Shown: piece after piece, positions 33,556 through 42,494 of the stretch
Layout: the number at the start of each line of letters is the position of its first letter
Position numbering within the stretch: position 1 is the first letter of the stretch
NCBI RefSeq assembly: GCF_024734405.1
Contig: NZ_CP059556.1
Location: 5,518,001-5,582,000, forward strand
DNA: 64,000 bases
Direction of reading: 5' to 3'
From: Saccharopolyspora gregorii
Lineage (GTDB): Bacteria > Actinomycetota > Actinomycetes > Mycobacteriales > Pseudonocardiaceae
Notes under the pieces: model-generated
What the model was told of the DNA's origin: nothing
What the model saw: only the letters and a program-made list of their open reading frames with translations
Databases searched by the model: none
Translations under genes and position numbers: made by a program

Positions 33556-33807
33556 ATGAAGACCATGTCCTACTCCGAGTCCCGCGCGAAGTACGCCGAA
33601 ACGCTGAACTCCGTGGTCGACGACCGCGAGGAGGTCGTGATCACGAGGGCCGGGCACGAAGCGGTCGTCATGGTCGCGCTGGACGACTACGAGTCGCTGA
33701 AGGAAACGGCCTACCTGCTCAAGAGCCCGGAGAACGCCCGCAGGTTGCTGGCCTCGATCGAACGGCTGGAGCACGGCGGGGGCACCACGCGGGACCTCGT
33801 CGAATGA
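33556..33807 (+). CDS. yefM: YefM/Phd-type antitoxin
   Basis: This 83-residue antitoxin begins MKTMSYSESRAKYAETLNSV, followed by EEVVITRAGHEAVVMVALDDYESL, the Phd/YefM DNA-binding fold; the C-terminal helix wraps the toxin. It neutralises the RNase toxin encoded directly downstream and represses the operon. GGAGGTGA lies just before the ATG. Its stop overlaps the toxin start (ATGA). Confidence 0.92.
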   Translation: MKTMSYSESRAKYAETLNSVVDDREEVVITRAGHEAVVMVALDDYESLKETAYLLKSPENARRLLASIERLEHGGGTTRDLVE

Positions 33808-34055
33808 AGCTGGTCTGGGACGAGAACGCGTGGGCGGATTACGTCTGGTGGCAGACCCAGGACCGCAAGGTCCTCAAGAGGATCAACACGCTGCTCAAGG
33901 ACGTCGAACGGAACGGGAACGAGGGCATCGGCAAACCGGAACCGCTCAAGCACGGGTTCTGGTCGCGCCGCATCACCGATGAGCACCGCTTGGTGTACCG
34001 GGTCCACGAAGACCAGATCCAGATCGCCGCCTGCCGCTACCACTACGGCAGCTGA
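33804..34055 (+). CDS. yoeB: YoeB/Txe-type mRNA interferase toxin
   Basis: This 83-residue toxin begins MKLVWDENAWADYVWWQTQD and ends ITDEHRLVYRVHEDQIQIAACRYHYG. The catalytic residues of YoeB (Glu, Arg, His near the C-terminus) are present in EHRLVY and RYHY. YoeB cuts mRNA on the ribosome. It starts inside the antitoxin stop, so translation is coupled. The pair lies between the lpqY operon and a stress-protein gene, where mycobacteria have no toxin. Confidence 0.93.
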   Translation: MKLVWDENAWADYVWWQTQDRKVLKRINTLLKDVERNGNEGIGKPEPLKHGFWSRRITDEHRLVYRVHEDQIQIAACRYHYGS

Positions 34056-34137
34056 CCGCCGCCCGCGGCGATGCTCCGCCGCGGCGGGGCCGCGAACGCG
34101 TTCCGGGCGGACGCTACGCCGCCCGCGCCGGACGAGC

Positions 34138-34665
34138 TCACGGGGAGGCTTGCGGCCGCATCGCCAGGTGCGCGAGGAGGTTCCGGCCGTGCTCGGCGTG
34201 CCGGGGCTGGGCGAGCACGTCGTAGCGCCCCGCGACCAGCTGGCTCGCCGAGGAGAAGTCCCGCCGCCCGCGCATCGCCGCGTACCCGGCGGCGGCGAAC
34301 CCGACGCCGATGAGGATGCCGCCGCCCAGCCCGGCCAGCATCGAGCTCAGCGCGCCGGTGCCCTGCGGCGACGCGATGCTCATGACCAGGCCGATGAGCA
34401 GCCCGATCCACGCCCCGGAGGCCGCTCCACCGGCCAGCACCTTGCCCCAGGTCAACTTGCCGGTGACCCGCTCCACGAGCATCAGGTCGACACCGACGAT
34501 GGTCACCTCCCGCACCGGGAAGTCCGAGCCGGCCAGGTGGTCGACCGCGCGCTGCGCCTCCTCGTACGTGCCGTACGAGCCGATCGGCCACCCCGTCGGC
34601 GGGGTGGGCATGCTGCTCGGTGAACCCGGCGCCGGCCGAGCCGAGCCGGAAAACGGGTAGGACAC
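34138..34665 (-). CDS. General stress protein 17M-like membrane protein
   Basis: This 175-residue protein has a cytoplasmic YflT/GSP17M-like part, GSYGTYEEAQRAVDHLAGSDFPVREVTIVG, followed by two membrane-type segments (WIGLLIGLVMSI, then a Gly-rich one) and a C-terminal DVLAQPRHAEHGRNLL. GTG 34665 follows GGAGGTG at eight bases. Biochemical role unknown; related proteins are stress-induced. It is upstream of a membrane protease gene but separated by 79 bases. Confidence 0.8.
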   Translation of the reverse strand: MSYPFSGSARPAPGSPSSMPTPPTGWPIGSYGTYEEAQRAVDHLAGSDFPVREVTIVGVDLMLVERVTGKLTWGKVLAGGAASGAWIGLLIGLVMSIASPQGTGALSSMLAGLGGGILIGVGFAAAGYAAMRGRRDFSSASQLVAGRYDVLAQPRHAEHGRNLLAHLAMRPQASP

Positions 34666-34744
34666 CGCTGACACCTCCGTGGAGCGCACTTCCTGGCGGG
34701 ACCGGCAGGAGCCCGATTCGTCCCCTATCGTCCCCACCTCCAGG

Positions 34745-35767
34745 CTACCCCGACACCTCGGGCCGGAGATCGTCTTGGGTGGCGGGGCGCAGCGACCACG
34801 GCCGCAGCTCCACCCGGCCGCCGGTGACGTTCCACGCGCCGCGGCGCGCCGCCCGCCGATCCACCCACCAGGCGTAGGCCAGGATCGCCGCGATGAACGG
34901 CAGCACGTCGCCGACGGGGAAGTCCCCGGCCTGCTCGATACCGGGTACCCCGCCGAGGCCGCCGACGAGCAGGCTCAGCGAGTTGTTCACCACGTGCAGC
35001 GCGATCGCCGCCTCCAGGCCGCCGGTGCGCACCACCAGCCAGCACATCGACACCGCCATCACCAGCAGCTGGCACCACACCAGCGGATCGGTGTAGCCGT
35101 GGCCGAGCAGGAACAGCAGCGAGGTCAGTGCGATCGCGGGCCACGGGGTGCGGAACCAGGCGCTCACCGCCTGCAGCAGGAACCCGCGGAAGGCGAACTC
35201 CTCGGCGGCGCTCTGCACCGGCACCACCACCAGCGCCAGCAGCGCCACCCGCCCGTAGTCGGCCCAGCCGGGGAACCCGGGGCCGAACGAACCCCCGGTG
35301 ATCCAGGTCAGCAGCGCCGAGACCGCGAACGCGACGGCGAACACCGCGAGGGCGGCGAGCAGGCACTCCGCCGACCACCGCCGGCGGAACCGGCCGGTGA
35401 CCCCGATCAGCTGCCGCGGGCTGCGCCGCTGCACCCACAGCGCGGTGAGCACCGCCGCCGGGATCAGCGAGACCAGCGCCCCGAAGGAGACGAACAGCAG
35501 CACGAACGGATCCCGCACCAGCGTCTCGACCGACTCCGGGTCCCGCACGAGCGCCGCGATCCGCACGTCCCCGAAGCCCGCCGGGTACAGCACGAACGCG
35601 GCCAGCACCAGCATGGCGACCAGCAGCAGCACGAAGGCCAGCACCGCGAACACCAGCAGCGCCACCAGCGGCCGCCACCAGCGGTGCCGGGCGTCGCGGG
35701 CGAGCAGCTGGTACGGGACGCCTGCCTGCACCGGGCCGGCCGGGTAGTCGCTCACCTCGCTGATCAT
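34745..35767 (-). CDS. CPBP-family intramembrane metalloprotease
   Basis: This 340-residue protein has about eight membrane segments and the three CPBP (Abi) motifs: SAAEEFAFRGFLLQ (EExxxR), LFLLGHGYTDP (FxxxH) and ALHVVNNSL (HxxxN/B). Family members cleave membrane-embedded substrates, as in prenyl-protein processing or bacteriocin immunity. Its ATG overlaps the stop of the patatin-like gene (ATGA), so both are coupled. A partner role at the membrane is likely. The target is unknown. Confidence 0.88.
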   Translation of the reverse strand: MISEVSDYPAGPVQAGVPYQLLARDARHRWWRPLVALLVFAVLAFVLLLVAMLVLAAFVLYPAGFGDVRIAALVRDPESVETLVRDPFVLLFVSFGALVSLIPAAVLTALWVQRRSPRQLIGVTGRFRRRWSAECLLAALAVFAVAFAVSALLTWITGGSFGPGFPGWADYGRVALLALVVVPVQSAAEEFAFRGFLLQAVSAWFRTPWPAIALTSLLFLLGHGYTDPLVWCQLLVMAVSMCWLVVRTGGLEAAIALHVVNNSLSLLVGGLGGVPGIEQAGDFPVGDVLPFIAAILAYAWWVDRRAARRGAWNVTGGRVELRPWSLRPATQDDLRPEVSG

Positions 35768-38700
35768 AGTGTTCGGGGGCCTGCGGCCGGTTCGCCGCGA
35801 ACCACCTCCGATCGGGCGGAACCGGCGCCGCCCGCCGTCCCGGACCGCTCGGCGCCGTGCTCGGGGCGCGGGCGGGGCCGCAGCAGGTCCACCGTGGACA
35901 GCAGCACCATGTGCGCGTAGGCGGCCGCGATCGCGGTGGGCACCAGCCACCCGACCTCGCCCACCGGCGGGTCCACCAGCCACAGCGCCGTGGTGAACAC
36001 GGCCGCCGACAGCAGCGCCGCCACGGCCCGGCCCCACGGCCGCAGTCCCAGCGAGAGCAGGAAGTTCACCGCCACGGCCGTAAGCACCAGCCCCTGCGGT
36101 CCGAGCGTCAGCCCGGTGTCGGCGATCCACACCACCGCCGCGGTCACCACCACCGCGGTGAGCGCGGCGGGCAGCCAGCGGGCCGCGCCCCGGCCCCGGC
36201 TCAGCGACCGGAAGCCCAGCCACAGCGCGGAAGCGGCGACCACGATCAGCGCCAGCAGCACGCCCGCGTTCATCTGGAACGGGTCGAAGGTGAACGGCCG
36301 CAGCGCCGCGACCGCCGAGGAGTCCGGCGGCAGCACCGCGATCCGGTCCCCGGCCGACGCGCCCGGGTACCAGCCCATGCAGTAGGTCGTGCCGTCCGGA
36401 TCCGCTGGCGGCACGGCCGGGCAGCTCAGCGAGACTTCCCGCGGGAACAGCGCATCGGATCCGGCCGGGGCCACCCCGCTGAGCACCACGGCCGTCGCGC
36501 CGAGCAACGCCGCCAGCGCCACGCGGCGCGGCGCGGCGACCGCGAGCACCGCCAGCAGCAGCACCGGCTTCACCACGGTCGTCGCCACCCGCCCCAGCAG
36601 CCGCAGCACGCCCGCCGTGCCCGGCCGCACCGCGCGGTAGGCCACCAGCCCGGCCCGGGTCGCCATCGAGGCGAGCCGGGGCTCGCCGAGGTCCGCCACC
36701 CGCTCGCGGCCGACCGAGTAGCGCCGCACCTCGTCGGCGAGCGGCTCCGGTTCGGGGATGTCCGGCAGCGCGGGCTCGCCCGGGTCGGCGCCGGGTGCGA
36801 CGGTCGCGACGAACGGCACCTCCTGGGCGGCGATCGTCCAGTGCAGCCGTTCCACGACGAGTTCCTTGGTGCGGGTCAGCGGGTGCTCGTCGACCGGGTC
36901 GGCGAACATGGCCGCCAGCTCGGCGCGCACCTGGTCGGCGTGCCGCTCCCACAGCTCGGCCAGGAACGCCCGCCACCGCTCGGAACCGGCGGCGTCGCCG
37001 AGCTCCGCGCGGGTCGGGGTGGTGACGATCTCCCGCAGCCGGTCCGCGATGCCCTCCGGGCCGAGGCCGCCGCTGTGCCGCAGCAGCCGCGCCGGGACCA
37101 GCAGCAGCCCCACCAGCGCCGACGCCGAGTCGAGCCGCCCCCACATCCAGTCGTTCGCGCGCCACCGCGCGGACAGGAACGCGCCGAAGTTGCCCAGGTC
37201 GCCACCGCGCACCTTGTCCTCGACCTGCAGCTCGCCGCCGGTGCGCAGCGCGTCGAACGGCAGCGGGGAGCGCGCATCGCTGACGACGCGCAGCAGGTTG
37301 ATCCGGTCGCCCGGCGAACGGCCGACGTCCAGCGGCGCGGTCAGCACCACCAGCGCGCGGAGCACGGCGGGGCGCCGCTCGGTGCGCTCCAGCAGCGCGT
37401 AGCCGACCTGCTCGGGGGAGGCGGCGCGCTCCGGGGAGTGCCCGGGCGAGCGCGCCCCGAACCGCTCGCCGTCCCCGCGCGGCGGGGCCGCGGCGGCGAG
37501 CCGGTCGGCGATGCGGTGCAGCACCACCCGCGCCTCCGCCACCGCGTCCACCCCGTGCTCGTCCTCGGGCACCGCGTCGGCGCCGGAGGACTCGGCGATC
37601 GACGCGAGCTCGGCGGCGAACTCCTCCAGCGCGCGCTGGAACCGCTCCCCCCGGCCCACCTCGTCGAGCACCGCGCCCAGCAGCGGCCGCACCGGGGACG
37701 GCAGCCGGTGCTGCAGCCGGTCCCGGCGGTCGGCGACCCGCAGCACCCAGTCCGACATCTCCCCGAGCTCGACGATCGGTTCGTGCCGGGCGCCGTCCAC
37801 CCAGTACCGGTCGGCGTGGCCCTCCAGGACCTGGGCGAAGGTGCGCAGCCGGTACAGCTCCGATTTGCAGCGCCCGATCACCGGCAGCTGCTCCGCCTCG
37901 GCCCAGCGGCCGATGTCCCGCGCCCAGTCCAGGCACTCCTGCACCCCGGAGTGCAGCCCGCGCACGTCGTCGAACACCCGTCCCGGGTCCGCGGCCGCCA
38001 GCCCGGCCAGTCCCGCGCCCAGCCGGCGCCCCAGCACGGTGCGGACCTGCGGGGACCAGCCTTCGAGGGGTTCGCCCACCACCGGCGGCAGCAGCCTGCC
38101 GTCCTCGCTGCCCGCGGGTTCGACCAGCAGCCGCACCACGGCCTGGGCGTCCAGCTCCGCGCGCACCACCGCGTACTCCGCTTCGACCCGCGCGGCCTGG
38201 GCCAGCAGCTCCGCTTCGCGGACGGCGGGGGCGGCGGCCAGCAGCGGCGCGAACACGGACCTGCGGCGCAGTTCGGTGCGCTGCACCGCCGCGTTGTGCT
38301 CGTCGAGCGCGTGGATGTCGGCCAGCAGCGACTCCTGCGACATGCGGGCGCTCATCGCGGTGGAGGCCACCGGTAGCGCCAGCTGCCTGCTCAGCGGCCT
38401 GCCCTCGCCGACCGTCTCCGGTTCCGGGTTGAGGTACAGCAGCCAGCGCGAGCTGGGCCGCTCGGTGGGCACCGCGGCCATCGCCTCCACGGCCGCGGTC
38501 ACCGGGATGTTGTCCAGCACCCCGCCGTCGATCACCCGGTACGGGCGCGGATCGGTGGTCGTCTCGGAGAACACCCCGAGCATGTCCGGTTGTCCGGCCG
38601 GTGCCCCGCCGATGCTCGCGTGCACCTGCGCGGGTTCGAACGCGAACGGGAACGAGGAGGTGGCGCGCGCCGCCTGCGCCATCCGCAGCGCGGTCGCCGG

Positions 38701-39516
38701 GAAGTCGGGTCCGGTGCCGAAGTCCGACAGCGGCTGCCCGGAGCGACCGCGGTGCCGGAACCGGAACATGGCGGTGCGGCGCTGCTCGACCAGCGGCCCG
38801 GAGCGGCCGTCGAAGTGCCGCTCCAGCACCGGGTCCAGCAGGGTCGCGGTGAGCAGCAGGTCCAGCCGGGACCCGAGGTTGCGGGCGTCCCGCGGGTGCG
38901 GGGTGAGCTCGGTGATCAGCCGGGCCAGTTCGGCGCGGAAGTAGTCGTCGCCCTCCAGCAGCGAATCGGGCCTGCGGTGCCAGAACTTCGGCACCGCGCG
39001 GCTCATCGCCTCCAGGTCGGCGAGCCGCACCCACAGCTCGCGCATGTCCTCGAACGGCATGCCGTAGACGATCGAGGCGGCCAGCAGCGTCGCGTTCAGC
39101 CCGCCCGCCGACGCCCCGGCGAGCACGTCCACCGACACCGAGTCGTAGCCGGCGAGCCCGGCCAGCGCCGCCCACGGGTGCTCGACGTCGTCGTCGGTCC
39201 GCTCCGCCCGGGGCGGTTCGACCCGTCCCGCCCGGTCCGCGGCCGCCCGGTCCACGGCCGGCCGGTCCGACCGGGACGTCGCGCAGCGCAGCAGGTCGAT
39301 CTCGGCGACGGCACCGCCGATCCACACCGCGAGGCTCGCCCCGCCGCGCATCGCCAGCGCCAGCCGGAGCTCCTGGTCGTTCTCCGCGCCGGTCCGCGCC
39401 GCGTCCGGTTCGCGCTCTCCCGGTTCGCCCACCGGTTCCCGATCCGCCACGTCGCCGCCCCCTCGGTCGACCCGCACGCCGGGGCCGGTTCGTCCAGCGG
39501 CGGCTCCGGCGATCAC
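35764..39516 (-). CDS. Patatin-like phospholipase with DUF3376 and membrane domain
   Basis: This 1250-residue protein has an N-terminal patatin domain: oxyanion RGGAS near 57-61, nucleophile motif GASAGG (Ser136) and the catalytic Asp in DGG (330-332). A long middle region is helical, of DUF3376 type. The last 250 residues have about six membrane segments (for example VALAALLGATAVVLSGVAP and WLPAALTAVVVTAAVVWIA). Patatins are acyl hydrolases using a Ser-Asp dyad. GTG start at 39516; a GTG at 39477 is possible. It is coupled to the CPBP protease gene downstream. I see no frameshift. Confidence 0.85.
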   Translation of the reverse strand: MIAGAAAGRTGPGVRVDRGGGDVADREPVGEPGEREPDAARTGAENDQELRLALAMRGGASLAVWIGGAVAEIDLLRCATSRSDRPAVDRAAADRAGRVEPPRAERTDDDVEHPWAALAGLAGYDSVSVDVLAGASAGGLNATLLAASIVYGMPFEDMRELWVRLADLEAMSRAVPKFWHRRPDSLLEGDDYFRAELARLITELTPHPRDARNLGSRLDLLLTATLLDPVLERHFDGRSGPLVEQRRTAMFRFRHRGRSGQPLSDFGTGPDFPATALRMAQAARATSSFPFAFEPAQVHASIGGAPAGQPDMLGVFSETTTDPRPYRVIDGGVLDNIPVTAAVEAMAAVPTERPSSRWLLYLNPEPETVGEGRPLSRQLALPVASTAMSARMSQESLLADIHALDEHNAAVQRTELRRRSVFAPLLAAAPAVREAELLAQAARVEAEYAVVRAELDAQAVVRLLVEPAGSEDGRLLPPVVGEPLEGWSPQVRTVLGRRLGAGLAGLAAADPGRVFDDVRGLHSGVQECLDWARDIGRWAEAEQLPVIGRCKSELYRLRTFAQVLEGHADRYWVDGARHEPIVELGEMSDWVLRVADRRDRLQHRLPSPVRPLLGAVLDEVGRGERFQRALEEFAAELASIAESSGADAVPEDEHGVDAVAEARVVLHRIADRLAAAAPPRGDGERFGARSPGHSPERAASPEQVGYALLERTERRPAVLRALVVLTAPLDVGRSPGDRINLLRVVSDARSPLPFDALRTGGELQVEDKVRGGDLGNFGAFLSARWRANDWMWGRLDSASALVGLLLVPARLLRHSGGLGPEGIADRLREIVTTPTRAELGDAAGSERWRAFLAELWERHADQVRAELAAMFADPVDEHPLTRTKELVVERLHWTIAAQEVPFVATVAPGADPGEPALPDIPEPEPLADEVRRYSVGRERVADLGEPRLASMATRAGLVAYRAVRPGTAGVLRLLGRVATTVVKPVLLLAVLAVAAPRRVALAALLGATAVVLSGVAPAGSDALFPREVSLSCPAVPPADPDGTTYCMGWYPGASAGDRIAVLPPDSSAVAALRPFTFDPFQMNAGVLLALIVVAASALWLGFRSLSRGRGAARWLPAALTAVVVTAAVVWIADTGLTLGPQGLVLTAVAVNFLLSLGLRPWGRAVAALLSAAVFTTALWLVDPPVGEVGWLVPTAIAAAYAHMVLLSTVDLLRPRPRPEHGAERSGTAGGAGSARSEVVRGEPAAGPRTL

Positions 39517-39584
39517 TGTTGATCAGAACGTACCGCGCCGCACCGGCCCCGGGATCGCCCACACGGGCGGTGCGGCGCAGGTCA

Positions 39585-40544
39585 TCACCCGGTGGGCGGG
39601 GTCCAGCGGTCGGTGCGGGACATGCCCGCGGCGCGGCCCTTGCCCGCGATGACCAGCGCCATCTTCCGGGAGGCCTCGTCGATCATCTCGTCGCCGAGCA
39701 TCGCCGCGCCGCGCATGCCGCCCGCCTCCGAGGTGTGCCACTCGTAGGCGTCCAGCACGTTCTCCGCGTGGTCGTAGTCCGCCTGGCGCGGCGAGAACAG
39801 CTCGTTCACCGCGTCCACCTGCGCCGGGTGCAGCACCCACTTGCCGTCGAAGCCCAGCGCCGCGGAGCGGCCGCCGACCCGCCGCAACCCCTCGACGTCC
39901 TTGATCGCCAGGTACGGCCCGTCGATCGCCTGCACGTCGTGCGCCCGCGCCGCCACCAGCATCCGCATCAGCACGTAGTGGTAGGCGTCGCCCACGTCGT
40001 AGCCGGGCGGCTGCTCGCCGACCACCATGGACCGCACGCCGATCGAGGCCATGAAGTCGGCGGGGCCGAACACCAGCGCTTCGACGCGCGGCGACGCCGA
40101 TGCGATGGCGTCCACTTCGGCCAGTCCGCGCGCGTCCTCGATCTGCGCCTCGACGCCGATCCGGCCGACTTCCAGGCCGGTGGCGCGCTCCACCTGGGTC
40201 AGCGTCAGGTCCAGCCAGCGCACGTGGTCCGGCGTGGACACCTTCGGCAGCACGATGGTGTCCAGGTTCTCCCCGGCGGTCTCCACGACCTCCACCACGT
40301 CCCGGTAGGTCCACTGCGAGGTGAGGTCGTTGACCCGGACCGAGCGGATCTTGCCGTCCCAGCCGCCCTCGTTCAGCGCGGCCGCGACCCGGCCGCGGGC
40401 CTCCGCCTTCGCCAGCGGGGCCACGGCGTCCTCCAAGTCCAGGAAGAACGAGTCCACCGCCAGCCCGCGGGCCTTGTCGATCATTTTGGCGCTGGAACCG
40501 GGAACGGCCAGGCAGCTGCGGCGGGCACGTCGGCGATCGACCAC
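39585..40544 (-). CDS. HpcH/HpaI aldolase/citrate lyase-family (CitE-like) CoA-ester lyase
   Basis: This 319-residue TIM-barrel protein has RSCLAVPGSSAKM, DSFFLDLEDAVAP with the metal-binding Glu/Asp region, VEAQIEDARGL with the second metal ligand, LVFGPADFMASIG and KWVLHPAQVDAVN. Members cleave malyl-, citramalyl- or similar CoA esters. I chose GTG 40544 because AGGAGG lies six bases upstream; the ATG at 40559 would place that site inside the gene. Substrate is not certain. It faces the patatin gene on the same strand with a 68-base gap. Confidence 0.85.
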   Translation of the reverse strand: MVDRRRARRSCLAVPGSSAKMIDKARGLAVDSFFLDLEDAVAPLAKAEARGRVAAALNEGGWDGKIRSVRVNDLTSQWTYRDVVEVVETAGENLDTIVLPKVSTPDHVRWLDLTLTQVERATGLEVGRIGVEAQIEDARGLAEVDAIASASPRVEALVFGPADFMASIGVRSMVVGEQPPGYDVGDAYHYVLMRMLVAARAHDVQAIDGPYLAIKDVEGLRRVGGRSAALGFDGKWVLHPAQVDAVNELFSPRQADYDHAENVLDAYEWHTSEAGGMRGAAMLGDEMIDEASRKMALVIAGKGRAAGMSRTDRWTPPTG

Positions 40545-40648
40545 GGGGAACCTCCTCATCGGGCACGGGCACCCAGCTCTCTACCACGGACCGCACCGCA
40601 CCGGCTGTGACCCCGGTCGCCGCGACTGCCCGGCACCGGCCCGGCGAC

Positions 40649-40654
40649 TAGCCT
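40649..40654 (+). promoter_or_regulatory. -10 of a leaderless gene
   Basis: TAGCCT lies seven bases before the GTG at 40662, with no Shine-Dalgarno. Spacing and hexamer equal those before dapE. Confidence 0.55.
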
Positions 40655-40661
40655 GATCAGC

Positions 40662-41957
40662 GTGGCAGCCACAACCAGGGTCTTCGCGGCGCGGGTCGCC
40701 GGGCTCGCCGTGTTCGGCCCGGACGGCGAGTCCATCGGCAAGGTGCGCGACGTCGTCGCCGGGCTGCGCGCCGCCGGGCAGCCGCCGCGGATCCTCGGCC
40801 TGGTGATGGAGATGGCGGCGCGGCGGCGGATCTTCGTGCCGATGCTGCGGGTGGTGCGCGTCGAGCCGAACGCGGTCACCCTCGCCACCGGCTCGGTCAA
40901 CACCCGCCAGTTCCACCAGCGGCCCAACGAGGTGCTGGTGCTCGGGCAGCTGCTGGACGCGAAGGTCACCCTCGCCGCCACCGGCGCCTCGGCGGTGCTG
41001 GTGGACGCGGCGCTGGAGCAGACCCGCACCCGCGACTGGCGGATCAGCAGGCTCGCGGTCCGGGAGCGCACCGGGCGGCTCGGCAGGCGCGGTCCGGTGC
41101 AGGTGGTGGAGTGGGACCAGATCACCGGGCTCGCCGCCGCGGAGCTCACCGACCGGCCGCAGGGCGTGGCGCAGCTGCTGGCCCTGCTGGACACGATGCG
41201 CGCCGTGGACGTGGCCAGCACGCTGCACGAACTTCCCGCGAAGCGCCGCTACGAGGTGGCCGAGGCGCTCGACGACGAACGGCTCGCCGACGTCGTGGAG
41301 GAACTGCCCGAGGACGACCAGAAGGACCTGATCGGGCACCTCGGGGAGGACCGGGCCGCGGACGTGCTGGAGGCCATGAGCCCCGACGACGCCGCCGACC
41401 TGCTCGCCGAACTGCCCGAAGTGGACAAGAACCGGCTGCTGGAGCTGATGGAGCCCGCCGAGTCCGCCCCGGTGAAGCGCCTGCTCGCCTACTCGGCGGA
41501 CACCGCGGGCGGCCTGATGACACCGGAGCCGGTGGTCCTCGGCCCGGACGCCACCATCGCCGAGGCGCTCGCGATGGTGCGCAACGCGGAGCTGCCGGTG
41601 GCGCTGGCCAGCATGGTCTTCGTCTGCCGCCCGCCGTCGGCGACGCCCACCGGCCGCTACCTGGGCTGCGTGCACATCCAGCGGCTGCTGCGCGAACCGC
41701 CGTCGACGCTGGTGGCGGGCGCGCTGGACACCACCCTGGCGAGCCTGCCGCCGACGGCGACGCTGGCCGAGGTGACCCGCTACTTCGCCGCCTACAACCT
41801 GGTGTGCGGGCCGGTGCTCGACGACCAGGAGCACCTGATCGGCGCGGTCACGGTGGACGACGTGCTCGACCACCTGCTGCCGGAGAACTGGCGGGAGAGC
41901 GGGCTGCCCGACGACCGGAACTCCCCGGACGCACCGAAAGCGAGCGACGATGCCTGA
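40662..41957 (+). CDS. MgtE N-domain and CBS-domain protein without channel domain
   Basis: This 431-residue cytoplasmic protein has an N-terminal PRC-barrel-like part, then the helical MgtE N-domain repeats (RRYEVAEALDDERLADVVEELPEDD, DAADLLAELPEVDKN) and a CBS-domain pair with TAGGLMTPEPVVL. No membrane segment is present, so it is a soluble sensor version of the MgtE regulatory domains, matching Rv1232c. MgtE sensing domains bind Mg2+, so a magnesium-linked regulatory role is plausible. Leaderless start at GTG 40662. The DUF1003 gene overlaps its end. Confidence 0.88.
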   Translation: MAATTRVFAARVAGLAVFGPDGESIGKVRDVVAGLRAAGQPPRILGLVMEMAARRRIFVPMLRVVRVEPNAVTLATGSVNTRQFHQRPNEVLVLGQLLDAKVTLAATGASAVLVDAALEQTRTRDWRISRLAVRERTGRLGRRGPVQVVEWDQITGLAAAELTDRPQGVAQLLALLDTMRAVDVASTLHELPAKRRYEVAEALDDERLADVVEELPEDDQKDLIGHLGEDRAADVLEAMSPDDAADLLAELPEVDKNRLLELMEPAESAPVKRLLAYSADTAGGLMTPEPVVLGPDATIAEALAMVRNAELPVALASMVFVCRPPSATPTGRYLGCVHIQRLLREPPSTLVAGALDTTLASLPPTATLAEVTRYFAAYNLVCGPVLDDQEHLIGAVTVDDVLDHLLPENWRESGLPDDRNSPDAPKASDDA

Positions 41958-42474
41958 ACTGCTGTCCCGGCGGCGGCTCGACCAGCCCCGGATGCCGCGC
42001 CGGTTCACCGTGGACTTCGACCCGGAGCTGTTCGGCCAGATCTCCGAACGCGTGGCCCGCTTCCTCGGCACCGGGAAGTTCCTGTTCTGGATGACGGTGT
42101 TCGTGATCAGCTGGATCGCGATGAACCTGTTCGCGGTGGGCCTGCGCTGGGACCCGTACCCGTTCATCCTGCTGAACCTGGCGTTCTCCACCCAGGCCTC
42201 GTACGCGGCGCCGCTGATCCTGCTGGCGCAGAACCGGCAGGACGACCGGGACCGGGTGTCGCTGGAGGAGGACCGCGCGCGGGCCGAGCAGACGAAGGCC
42301 GACACCGAGTACCTGGCGCGGGAGCTGGCCGCGCTGCGGCTGGCGATCGGCGAGGTCGCCACCCGCGACTACCTGCGCGGCGAGCTCGACCGGTTGCGCG
42401 ACGAGCTGCCCGGCACCGAGAGCGCGGGCGCGCGGCGCCGCCGCCAGGGCGCGGAGGGCCGCGAGGACGCGTGA
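41950..42474 (+). CDS. DUF1003 membrane protein
   Basis: This 174-residue protein has two membrane segments (FLFWMTVFVISWIAMNLFAV and FILLNLAFSTQASYAAPLILL) with the DUF1003 pattern ALxLNxxFSTQASYAAPLIL, followed by a charged coiled-coil tail. It overlaps the MgtE-N gene by eight bases and forms an operon, as Rv1232c/Rv1231c do in mycobacteria. Function unknown; it could be a membrane partner of the CBS protein. Confidence 0.88.
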   Translation: MPELLSRRRLDQPRMPRRFTVDFDPELFGQISERVARFLGTGKFLFWMTVFVISWIAMNLFAVGLRWDPYPFILLNLAFSTQASYAAPLILLAQNRQDDRDRVSLEEDRARAEQTKADTEYLARELAALRLAIGEVATRDYLRGELDRLRDELPGTESAGARRRRQGAEGREDA

Positions 42475-42494
42475 TCGCGGCGGCGGGCGCGCGA

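Noticed and set aside
34745-39562. A 1605-residue open frame on the minus strand overlapping the patatin gene
   Set aside because: Only its C-terminal part, in the CPBP gene, is protein-like. The rest is Arg/Gly/Ala-rich translation of the real patatin gene in another frame.
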